Source: CAZMNY01 sp964567745 (GTDB lineage: Bacteria; Planctomycetota; Planctomycetia; Pirellulales; Pirellulaceae). Taken from it: 39,489 nucleotides of DNA. Shown in pieces: positions 16,805 to 24,762 of the stretch. The notes below the pieces were generated by a model. That model was not told where the DNA came from. It did no database searches and saw only the letters and a program-made list of their open reading frames with translations. The DNA lies in NCBI GenBank assembly GCA_964567745.1, contig CAZMNY010000058.1, positions 1-39,489 on the forward strand. Reading direction: 5' to 3'. How positions within the stretch are numbered: position 1 is the stretch's first letter; every line of letters begins with the position of its first letter. A program made the translations under genes and the position numbers.

Positions 16805-18331
16805 CTACTCAACCACAATATCGTGATACATATTGTGTTTTGCCGCATCGCCAAGGCCGGTTGGGTTGAACTTGCCGGCAGATTGGAATAGCCACTCGCC
16901 GAAGCGGTCGGTCGAGACGCTTGGGTCAGCGACTCGGCGGCTGGCTTCTTCGACCAAGTCACAAAAATCGGTGTCGTTCGCGCACAAGAAATCGATCGGA
17001 CCGGCCAACCGCTCCGAGCTGTTAAGCGTCTCATCGAGCAGCCGGTTCTCGAATCGATGGGCGGCAATGAAGTAGATCATGCTGAAGTCGACGAACCGTT
17101 GGAAATCGCCAGTGGCGACATAACATCCAGCGACGATTCGATCGACTTGGTCAATCTCTCTCAACAACGACCCGCCGCACCGCCTCATCGCAGCCGACAG
17201 CGATGGCCTGCCAAAATGCTCGCGCAGAACGGCGACGATGCGCGAGACGCCAAGAACCGTGTGAGCAATTCCGGTGCTGTGAAGCGGATCGACGAAGCCC
17301 GCCGTAAACGGCAACAGCGCCCAGTTGTCGCCGGACGCTTGATTCAAGCGGCGCTGGAGTCGCGACGTGGCGATCATGCGACCCGGATCCGATGCGATCC
17401 GCGCGCCGGACAACATTCGCGCTAAACTCGGGTACTGCTTCATGACGCTCTCCCATTGCTCGCCCGCGTCGCCCTTTGCCCCGTTGCCGCCGCCGACCTC
17501 GCGGCTTGAGTCGAGCACCACGCCGACGCTGGCCAGATCGCCATGGAAGCGCAGCGCCCACAACCAACCCTCGTCAATAAGATGATGTTGGGCGGCGTTA
17601 TCCGAGTCGAAAGGATGATCGGCGTCGGAAATAGAAAGCGACTGGAGGACTCGTGACCAGGGTTGAACGCCGACAAAGTGAGAGTAGATCGCACGACTGT
17701 GCGTCTTCATCTTGTCGGCTGTATTCTTCAACCCCAACGGACCGGCAGCGAGTTGCTTTTGGCCGGACGCGTCGATGAGAAACGGAAATTCGAATACTTC
17801 CGAGGTCAACTCGGACCCCGCAGACTTTGCTGAAAGCGACCAGCCGCCCTGCGACCGCCTCAGCTCTTCGACTCGTACGCCTTGCCGAACCTCATACGCG
17901 TGTTCTTCGGCGAGCCGAAAGAAGAACTGGTCGACATCGGCGCGAAGCCAATGGGTATCGGCCACTTCGTCTCGACTGCTAGCCGCGACAAGCAATTCGT
18001 TGTCATGCTGAGGCGTTGTGCGAAAATTCGAATCCTTCTCGTGCTTGAAGTAGCTGAAGCCGCGTTTGAGTCCGCAGAGCAGGTCGGGATACGTTTCACG
18101 CCAGGTGCCGAAACGAGTCAGCGGCATGAGTTCGGGTATCTCGTAGTGCTCCGACAGCATCCGCAATAACAAGTTGGCGGTCGGAGTTGAAGACTCGCCG
18201 ATTCGAAACCTCGGGTGGATCGACGGTTCAAGCAGCACGGCTCGCAAACCGACTCGCGCGAGCAAGATCGCCGCGAGTCCGCCGCTAAAGCCGCCGCCGA
18301 TGATTCCGATGTCCGCGCGAATTGCCGCCAC
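16805..18331 (-). CDS. Flavin-dependent halogenase-like FAD oxidoreductase
   Basis: A 508-aa FAD protein of the tryptophan-halogenase-like group. The FAD-binding GGGFSG is at residues 12-17, RIGESSTP at 43-50, and a Lys at 89 in CGLKRGFSYF lies where the catalytic Lys of flavin-dependent halogenases is expected (positional inference). The second FAD motif GFVDPLHSTGIAHT resembles the DPLxSTG of true halogenases. The usual WxWxIP signature is WLWALR here, which leaves open whether it halogenates or only oxygenates or oxidises. Starts with GTG, with GGAG eight bases upstream. Only 13 bp separate it from the radical SAM gene before it, so it is the last gene of a three-gene operon. A flavin reductase partner is not encoded in the window. 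Confidence 0.85.
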   Translation of the reverse strand: MAAIRADIGIIGGGFSGGLAAILLARVGLRAVLLEPSIHPRFRIGESSTPTANLLLRMLSEHYEIPELMPLTRFGTWRETYPDLLCGLKRGFSYFKHEKDSNFRTTPQHDNELLVAASSRDEVADTHWLRADVDQFFFRLAEEHAYEVRQGVRVEELRRSQGGWSLSAKSAGSELTSEVFEFPFLIDASGQKQLAAGPLGLKNTADKMKTHSRAIYSHFVGVQPWSRVLQSLSISDADHPFDSDNAAQHHLIDEGWLWALRFHGDLASVGVVLDSSREVGGGNGAKGDAGEQWESVMKQYPSLARMLSGARIASDPGRMIATSRLQRRLNQASGDNWALLPFTAGFVDPLHSTGIAHTVLGVSRIVAVLREHFGRPSLSAAMRRCGGSLLREIDQVDRIVAGCYVATGDFQRFVDFSMIYFIAAHRFENRLLDETLNSSERLAGPIDFLCANDTDFCDLVEEASRRVADPSVSTDRFGEWLFQSAGKFNPTGLGDAAKHNMYHDIVVE

Positions 18332-18344
18332 GATCGGGTCTCCG

Positions 18345-19292
18345 TTATCTGTCCGCGCATGAACAAGCGACTGGCTCAGGTATCGATTGCGTAAAATTCA
18401 TCTGTTCGATTCGAACGACTCGTTGATCGACGCATTGCCGACAGTGGCTGAACTGCTGGATGTCCCAAAGGTCCATAAAGACTCGGCAGTCATGTTTCTT
18501 ACGCAAGCAGTTCTCGAGAGTCGCCTCGATGGACGTCATTGATGGCGGGGCGAAGTAACCTGATTCGGCCAGCATTTCGAGCGCGCCATTTCCGCCACGG
18601 GTCGGCACGACCGGACAGCAACGCACGCCATTTCCGACAGCGAACGAAACGCTCTTCTCGGCCCATTCGACTCCCTCGGACTCGCTTAACCCAGGCGGGC
18701 GGAGCAGCACGAAGGAGCGCAGGTGGATCCCGCCGGTTCGCAGAAACATCGCCGCTCGACTGAAGTCGTCGAGCGTCATTCTCTTGTTCAGACGCGGCAG
18801 GATTTCGGGGTGTGCCGTTTCGAGCCCCATCGCGATCTCGAGCTCGCCTTCAAGCATGTCGCGAAACTGCAAACACGTGTCGTCGCAAAGCGCCGGGTGA
18901 TTCTCAACGATCACCGTCGAGTACGACGTCAAGCGAGAGGCGATGGCCGGAAGCTCGTCTCGAGGAATTGCTTTGGCATCAAAGAAATTTCCGCTGTTAT
19001 ACAGTTTGATTGCGCTGGTCGGCGGCAGCTGTTCCAGGGCGAAGTCGATTTGATCCAATATCGCGCCAGCAGGCGTCGGACTGTCTAGCGTGTTCTTCCA
19101 GAGGTCGCACATCAAGCAGCGAAACGGACATTCTCGATTCGTCAGGAAGATCGTCGCGACCGGCTCAACGACTCCATTTGCCGATCGCTCGAGTTCAACA
19201 TGGAACGCATAGGGTTGCCGGTCATTAACTTGATTCTTCGCTGGACGCAGAGCGATAATCTCGGCGTCGTTCAACTTCGGCGGGAATCCCAT
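18345..19292 (-). CDS. Radical SAM protein resembling RaSEA (archaeosine family)
   Basis: A 315-aa radical SAM enzyme. The [4Fe-4S] motif is CPFRCLMC (Cys 55, 59, 62). Downstream blocks IKLYNSGNFFD, IVENHP, MGLETAHPEILPRLNKRMT and FVLLRPPGLSESEGVEWA follow the order seen in the TIGR01210/COG1244 family. Its archaeal member RaSEA works with ArcS to finish archaeosine in tRNA. This comparison is from memory of the family. The C-terminus is Cys-rich (HCRQC, CSC), perhaps for a second metal site. AGGA six bases upstream supports the ATG. The gene lies between the AsnB-like gene (39 bp) and the halogenase-like gene (13 bp). Substrate unknown. Confidence 0.82.
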   Translation of the reverse strand: MGFPPKLNDAEIIALRPAKNQVNDRQPYAFHVELERSANGVVEPVATIFLTNRECPFRCLMCDLWKNTLDSPTPAGAILDQIDFALEQLPPTSAIKLYNSGNFFDAKAIPRDELPAIASRLTSYSTVIVENHPALCDDTCLQFRDMLEGELEIAMGLETAHPEILPRLNKRMTLDDFSRAAMFLRTGGIHLRSFVLLRPPGLSESEGVEWAEKSVSFAVGNGVRCCPVVPTRGGNGALEMLAESGYFAPPSMTSIEATLENCLRKKHDCRVFMDLWDIQQFSHCRQCVDQRVVRIEQMNFTQSIPEPVACSCADR

Positions 19293-19331
19293 CGGGCGTC
19301 CTAAAGACTCTTGAGTACGCGCTGGCGGACG

Positions 19332-20669
19332 TTATCTCGGCGCGTCGGCGTAGCGTTTGGCCCAGACATCTCGGTAAGCCAGTTCGTTGGTCGGGAACAG
19401 CGTGTCGAATTGATCGCTGCTGACGGCACCCCGTTGAAACCGATTCTTCTCGAACACGGGCATCGTCTTTCCCGTCAACTGCTCGACACCCCGCCGAACG
19501 ATTTCGCCTTTGAGTTGGTAGAGCTTGTCGTGCTCCCAGTCGGTCAACTCAATAAAGGGAATCGCCTCAGCGACTTCGATCACGTCGGGCAATGCATAGG
19601 GACTAAAGCCCTTGAAGCCAAGCGACGCGGTCGGCGCGAAGGAACGAACGTGGCCTCGACTCTGACCGCCAGAATAGGTCGTCGAGTGCTTGATCGCGCC
19701 GACTCCCCAACCTTCTTGATATAACATCACATTGTTGAGCACACTGCGAATCGTGAGTTCTGGATTCTCTTCGATCGGGTAGTCTTTCATGTTTTCGTCG
19801 CCGCCATCACCGTCAATCAAGTACTTCCAATCGGCGTACCGCTCGCGAATGCCTCGGCAAAGCGCCAGCCCCATGGCCGCGGCCTGCACATCGAGAGGTT
19901 TATAATCTTCGATAGCGTGGACCGCATCGTCGAACCGAACCGCTTCAACCGGCGCTTCGATCATTTCGAGGAACATCGACAAGTCCGTCTCATCTAAAAA
20001 CTGTTTCGCTTGCTCGGCGTCTGAGCCGCCATCGACTGAAAGCGTAAACGCCTTGAGCCGCGCTGGCGATTCGCCGCGCTGCAACAACAGGTGGTGCAAA
20101 ACAAGCAGCACAGAACCGCTATCGACTCCACCCGAAAACAAAACGCCAAGCGGCTCTTTCGGATCAATCTGGTCGAGCCAACGGTCGCACTGTTCGGCTA
20201 GCGCGCCGACGTACGCAGCGCCGATCGCGTCGAGGTCGCTCGTGAGTTGATTCTGTTGAGGTGAGAAGAATCGCTGGTACTTGGGGTCCGGGTCGGGGCA
20301 GCCGACCAAGGCGATTTCGACGAGGTAATGGGCGGGAACCATTCTCGTATACGAAGCGTGGAATTGATCGCACAGACCGTCGCGTTCAAGTTGCTCGTAA
20401 ATCTGATCGATCCGTTCCGCGACGATCAGGCAGGGACCGGCTGTCTGCTTGGCAAGGAAATAGCGCATTGGCCGTCCGAGCGAACGGGCCATACGAACCA
20501 AGTTGCCTTGCTTCTGTACGATCGCAAAGCAACCGCCGATACCGCGGACGAGGTTTGGATCGCCCGAGGCGACAGCCCGCTCGGCCTGTTCGCCGTCCAT
20601 GTTCAAAAGGGTGTTGCCAGACGGATCCATCAGGTCGACCATCCGTTCAACGTAGGCGTGCTTGTGCAT
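19332..20669 (-). CDS. Asparagine-synthetase-like ligase without glutaminase Cys
   Basis: A 445-aa protein. Residues about 45-130 resemble a degenerate Ntn glutaminase domain (GIGGCFAIVQ, ARSLGRPMRYF), but the N-terminus reads MHKHAYV, with no nucleophilic Cys2. The C-terminal ATP-pyrophosphatase domain has the PP-loop SGGVDS at 179-184 and GDGGDE at 287-292. Such proteins adenylate a carboxylate and form an amide; without glutaminase they behave like beta-lactam or carbapenam synthetases or use free ammonia or an amine. Lasso-peptide cyclases are another relative. GGAG eight bases before the ATG marks the start. It is first in an operon with the radical SAM and halogenase-like genes, which suggests it activates the substrate they modify. 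Confidence 0.85.
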   Translation of the reverse strand: MHKHAYVERMVDLMDPSGNTLLNMDGEQAERAVASGDPNLVRGIGGCFAIVQKQGNLVRMARSLGRPMRYFLAKQTAGPCLIVAERIDQIYEQLERDGLCDQFHASYTRMVPAHYLVEIALVGCPDPDPKYQRFFSPQQNQLTSDLDAIGAAYVGALAEQCDRWLDQIDPKEPLGVLFSGGVDSGSVLLVLHHLLLQRGESPARLKAFTLSVDGGSDAEQAKQFLDETDLSMFLEMIEAPVEAVRFDDAVHAIEDYKPLDVQAAAMGLALCRGIRERYADWKYLIDGDGGDENMKDYPIEENPELTIRSVLNNVMLYQEGWGVGAIKHSTTYSGGQSRGHVRSFAPTASLGFKGFSPYALPDVIEVAEAIPFIELTDWEHDKLYQLKGEIVRRGVEQLTGKTMPVFEKNRFQRGAVSSDQFDTLFPTNELAYRDVWAKRYADAPR

Positions 20670-20700
20670 AATCTATGCTCCGGTCGATGGGGTTGGTTTG

Positions 20701-20741
20701 CACTGAACAGGATCGCACTGAACAGCGATGCCACTGAACAG
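20701..20741 (-). promoter_or_regulatory. Three direct repeats CTGTTCAGTG upstream of ligase operon
   Basis: CACTGAACAG on the plus strand (CTGTTCAGTG in the direction of transcription) occurs at 20701-20710, 20716-20725 and 20732-20741, at 15- and 16-bp spacing. The repeats lie 32-72 bases upstream of the ligase ATG. Two of the copies share GCGAT flanks. Regularly spaced direct repeats in a promoter region suggest a regulator-binding array, though they could also affect the mRNA leader. No good -35/-10 pair could be assigned. Confidence 0.45.
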
Positions 20742-20833
20742 CGATTCCGACTGTCTAGTGCGAATCAAATCTTAATCGGATCTTTCTCTCCGCGCAGAGT
20801 TCTCAGCTCAACGCGGTTCTCGACTCTAAGCAG

Positions 20834-22945
20834 CTATCGTCGAGTTCGTTCAACGGCGGGGACGGCGTCCGCCTTCTCCGCTGATCTTTCGTTGACATCG
20901 ATCGCCGAGCGCAGTCGCCACCGTTCATCAAAGAAGTTCGCGCCGGCAATACGACCGGGCCAGCGGCTCTTCGGCCAGTCGGGATTCGAGTTGTCTCGCA
21001 CATCGACAACCGCCCAGTCTGGCAGCTTCGCGGTTTGTCGCGCGTTATTCAGGTAGGCAAAGTCGCGAAACGTAAAACTACTGTTGATTACAATGTAGCG
21101 GTTCGGATTGAGCGGATTTGGATAGACCATGATCAGCGCATGGTTTTCGGCGTCAAACGTCTCGGTGCCAGCGCGGATCTTGTCGCTGTCCCAGCGGATC
21201 GGCAGGCGGTCGGAGATTCGGGCGAGAAGTTTGTTGCTCGCGGCATCGCCCCAGAGGATTAGGTTCGAATTGGCGATGTCTTCGTCGGTAACTTGGACAT
21301 CCTTCTTGACTCGCGCATGTCCTCGAAAATGCCGTCGCCAGTGAACTTTGGCTCGCTCTAATTCGCTTTGAGCCCACGCGGCAACGGACTCATGGCGAGT
21401 CTTGCCTGTCGGTTCGACGAAGATGAACGAGTCCATCAGGGCGTCGTCGATTGGGCCCTGCAGTCCATGTCGTTTCCGCAGGCCATTCGGCGGGCGCGCG
21501 GCGGCCACCCACTTTCCTTCGACTTGGTGCAACTGGGCCGACCACGATCGGTCGCTTTGTGGTCGAACGACTTCAATTCTCTGCTTGTCGATCTCGATTA
21601 GAACGGACGAGTTGACTGGGAATGGGCACCAGCCGGAGGGCATATGAAAAGAGATGTCCGTTACGTTCGACGTGGCGCAGCGAATGATCGACTTGCCGGC
21701 AATCGCGGCGTCGACTTCAGTTCGCTCCCAATGCTGGCCGAGCCCGTCGACTCGCACCCAGTTCATCTGATTGTATTTGAGCGTATACGTTGCGAACCGA
21801 ATTGACCTTGGAAGACGCCTTCGTCCTCGCTCCGCCAAGCTCGACATACGTCGCTCCACTTCATCTCGCGCCTGCGGGTGGTATCGGTGTTTGGTTTGCG
21901 GACCGATGATATGAGTCAGAGTCATTCCCTCTTTGTCGAGCGCTTCCGCCATAATGTCGGCGGCCTGTTTCTGAATGTCGAGTTCGCCGCTGTAAGCGAC
22001 TGTCGGGCATTGAGTCAGGTTGGGCGCCCAATCGGTGCAGTCGTACCAGTGCCAGAGTTGTTCTTCCCACCACTTCGGCTTCAGCGTCTCTTTTTGGAAG
22101 AACCGCAGAAACTCGGGCGTTTCCGAGAAACCAGCGCCGGGGTTGGCGGCGAACCATCGATCTGAATAGTGCACTGCAAATTGCCAACAGCCGGCACCGC
22201 CCATCGAAAAGCCTCGCACCGAAGTGCGCTTATCGTCGACGTGGTATTGCTTGCGAACGTGATCGATTGCTTCGAGCGTATCGACTTCGCCGGCAAACTT
22301 GAACGCGTTGGAATAGCGACCGTAGGGATGCAGCACAATCGTATCGGGAGGCGCGAATGTTCCGGCCTGCTTCGTCCGCTGGCTAATGAATTTCATCTCG
22401 CTCAGTGTTTCGCCGCGACCATGGAACCAGACATCGAGTCGAGCGCGAGGTCCATTGTCCGAGTAGTTCGAAGGTATCACGAGCCCGTACGGTTGCACGC
22501 TGCCGTCGAGTTTCGAGACAAAGCCGCGAACCACGAGCCCCGTTTGTCGGAGCCAAGGCGCTTCGCCCGCCTCAAGCTGCTCAATCCGCTGCTCGCCCGC
22601 TTCTAGCACTTGCGAGGCCGAGTTGAGTTCTCGGATGTCGAAGAATTCTTGGTACTCGATCGCCTCGCGAACGGAGCGCGAGTAGATCTGAACATCAGGA
22701 AGCAGCTTGAGATGTTTCGCGTTCTTCCGCCGTGAGTATGCGTCGATACGTTGTTGCAGCTCGCCCACTCGCTTCAGCAGCTCTTTCTTTTTCGCCTCGG
22801 GCAACTCGACGCCCAATCGAGGCACACGGCGCACTCGGGCGGGATCATTGTCGGCCGGACCATCGGCGGCTAATGGCGAGGTCGTCAGAGTCAGCAGAAG
22901 AATGGCGAGCGAGAGAGGACGGAAATACGGCATAGGATGTCTCAT
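20834..22945 (-). CDS. Secreted alpha/beta-hydrolase esterase, prolyl-oligopeptidase-like
   Basis: A 703-aa exported protein; the signal peptide (YFRPLSLAILLLTLTTSPLA) is followed by a charged helical stretch to about residue 90. The hydrolase core has WFHGRGE, the nucleophile elbow GFSMGGAG, an Asp-containing SGELDIQ and the candidate His in TKHRYHP. This resembles the S9-like feruloyl/acetyl esterases of bacteria. About 300 C-terminal residues form a second region I cannot name (NWVRVDGL, LILWGDAASN, YIVINSSFTFRDF). The ATG overlaps the stop of the HEAT-repeat gene as TGATG, so translation is probably coupled. The likely role is cleavage of an ester in an extracytoplasmic polymer; the substrate is not evident. 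Confidence 0.85.
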   Translation of the reverse strand: MRHPMPYFRPLSLAILLLTLTTSPLAADGPADNDPARVRRVPRLGVELPEAKKKELLKRVGELQQRIDAYSRRKNAKHLKLLPDVQIYSRSVREAIEYQEFFDIRELNSASQVLEAGEQRIEQLEAGEAPWLRQTGLVVRGFVSKLDGSVQPYGLVIPSNYSDNGPRARLDVWFHGRGETLSEMKFISQRTKQAGTFAPPDTIVLHPYGRYSNAFKFAGEVDTLEAIDHVRKQYHVDDKRTSVRGFSMGGAGCWQFAVHYSDRWFAANPGAGFSETPEFLRFFQKETLKPKWWEEQLWHWYDCTDWAPNLTQCPTVAYSGELDIQKQAADIMAEALDKEGMTLTHIIGPQTKHRYHPQARDEVERRMSSLAERGRRRLPRSIRFATYTLKYNQMNWVRVDGLGQHWERTEVDAAIAGKSIIRCATSNVTDISFHMPSGWCPFPVNSSVLIEIDKQRIEVVRPQSDRSWSAQLHQVEGKWVAAARPPNGLRKRHGLQGPIDDALMDSFIFVEPTGKTRHESVAAWAQSELERAKVHWRRHFRGHARVKKDVQVTDEDIANSNLILWGDAASNKLLARISDRLPIRWDSDKIRAGTETFDAENHALIMVYPNPLNPNRYIVINSSFTFRDFAYLNNARQTAKLPDWAVVDVRDNSNPDWPKSRWPGRIAGANFFDERWRLRSAIDVNERSAEKADAVPAVERTRR

Positions 22946-24753
22946 CAATCAGAGATGCTCTCCAGGAAGAATCCGGATCGGTAGCCGGGGACGGCGTCGT
23001 AAGTCGGCAGCGGTTCGCCCGTGATGCGATTGAGAGCCCAGCTGCAGGCGTCGGCGATTGGCGAGGCAGGCGGCGGCTCGAGTTCCGCTCGCTCCCTCAG
23101 TTTGGCTACGGACTCTTTGTCTCTCATCCGCCCGATCGCGATCGTACATTGCAGGCGAATCAGATCATCTTCAGGGTCGGACGACTCGGTATCGGCCAAC
23201 CGGCCGTGAAGCAGATTGATGATGGCCCGATGGGGCTTGTCTTCGTACAGATAGCCCAGAGCCCAGATGCCGCTGCGACGCAAGTGAATCAGCGGATTCG
23301 ATTTCGGAATGCATCGACGCATCAACTCGTCGGCGGGCGAATACTTGGCGACTCCGAACCATTCGAAAAGGTGAGCGAGCTGGCGTTCGAAGCCGAGTTC
23401 GGATGGATTCTGAGCGCCTTGGATGGCCTTGGCGTATCGCCGTTCGGCAAACTCCAAAGTCTCCTTAAGCCCTTGTTTCGGATTCGTTTCCGAGAGAGCC
23501 CAGGCGGCGGTGACGTAGGTCTCTGCACGGGGGAATCCGAGCAATTTCACAAGCCGCATGGCGGACGCCTTGTCATCCACGTGAACGATCAAGTGGGCCG
23601 CTTGTTCTGTCGCTCGCCATCCATCGGTATTCAACATGAGGCGCGCTTGTTCGACGACCAAATCCCTATATTTTTCGTCGTCTGATATTTTCGCCAGTCC
23701 CTTGCGTGCGAGTATTCTCACCGCAGGGCTAACGTCCGCTAACAGCTCGGCGGTCCAGGCGATCGTCTCGTTTGAAGGCCGAGCGAGCAGTGACTGAACC
23801 AACAACGACCTCACATTCGCATCGCCTTTTGAGAGGATGTGAGTGCGGGCGGCGATCAGCCGCTGGGGATCTCGCCTGTTGAGATTCACCGCCGCGGCGG
23901 CAATAACAGACGGCTCGTTGTCCAACAATAGTTTGTCGAGCAATACAAGTGATTCGTCCGACGTATGCGAGTTGAGCAAGATGGCAGCCAGGACTCGTGG
24001 AATCGCTCGCGGCCCGCGGCCTTCTTGCGAAGACAGTGCTTCACTATGAGTCTCAAGTCCCGATGCAACGAAGGCACCCAATGCGCGGGCGGCGACGATC
24101 CGCAGAGAGGATTGCCTTGCTTCGTTGACGACTTTCAACAGGCCATCTTGAGCTTTGGCGGCGCCGATGCGTCCCAGCGCGCGCATGGCCAACTTGGCTC
24201 GACCCTGATTCTGCTCCGCCCGATCAGTCCACTCAATCCACCGATCGACGCGGCTTTCGATTTTCCATTCTCCGAGCGCCGGCTCCACAAGCTGGCTCAT
24301 CTCGAGCCCGTCGCGATCGGCTGCTTCGGCAAGCTCGTCAGCGGCGTCGAGAACCTGCAATTCGATCAACGCCGCGGCCGAAGCGAGCCGCACCGCTCGA
24401 TGTTCGTCTTTCAGGTTCTTACGCAGCAACGGAACGGTCGACTCCCACTCCGTCAGCCCATTTTGGTTGGCGATCACGATCGAGCGCGCCGCGAGTTGCT
24501 TGGCGTCGGCTTCGTCATGCTTGAGCGCCAGTGTCCATACCTTTCGCAATCCTTCTGGAAAGAACTCGCCTGGTACGGCAAAAGACAAGTCGGGGTCGCG
24601 GTCGACGCGAGATTCGATGATGGGGACCACCTCGGACCGCGCTGTTAGGGCCGGCGCAATCTGCAGGAGTACAGCGAGGCAGCAGGCGGCAACCGGCATT
24701 TGAATCGGGAATCTGCGAAGCATAATTTTGTGAAGATGGTTTCGCGTAACCAT
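22945..24753 (-). CDS. Exported HEAT-repeat protein
   Basis: A 602-aa protein. The start at ATG 24753 is fixed by AGGAG six bases upstream; that ribosome-binding site overlaps the stop codon of the permease gene. The hydrophobic N-terminal segment (PVAACCLAVLLQIAPALTA) is a signal peptide or anchor. The rest is alpha-helical with degenerate HEAT/PBS-lyase repeats (HRAVRLASAAALIELQ, AKLAMRALGRIGAAKA, VIAAAAVNLNRRDP, PAVRILARKGLAKI). There is no catalytic motif; repeats of this kind are scaffolds for protein contacts. Its place between an ABC permease and a secreted esterase, with tight spacing on both sides, suggests it bridges the two outside the membrane. Confidence 0.85.
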   Translation of the reverse strand: MVTRNHLHKIMLRRFPIQMPVAACCLAVLLQIAPALTARSEVVPIIESRVDRDPDLSFAVPGEFFPEGLRKVWTLALKHDEADAKQLAARSIVIANQNGLTEWESTVPLLRKNLKDEHRAVRLASAAALIELQVLDAADELAEAADRDGLEMSQLVEPALGEWKIESRVDRWIEWTDRAEQNQGRAKLAMRALGRIGAAKAQDGLLKVVNEARQSSLRIVAARALGAFVASGLETHSEALSSQEGRGPRAIPRVLAAILLNSHTSDESLVLLDKLLLDNEPSVIAAAAVNLNRRDPQRLIAARTHILSKGDANVRSLLVQSLLARPSNETIAWTAELLADVSPAVRILARKGLAKISDDEKYRDLVVEQARLMLNTDGWRATEQAAHLIVHVDDKASAMRLVKLLGFPRAETYVTAAWALSETNPKQGLKETLEFAERRYAKAIQGAQNPSELGFERQLAHLFEWFGVAKYSPADELMRRCIPKSNPLIHLRRSGIWALGYLYEDKPHRAIINLLHGRLADTESSDPEDDLIRLQCTIAIGRMRDKESVAKLRERAELEPPPASPIADACSWALNRITGEPLPTYDAVPGYRSGFFLESISD

Positions 24754-24762
24754 CGACAACTC

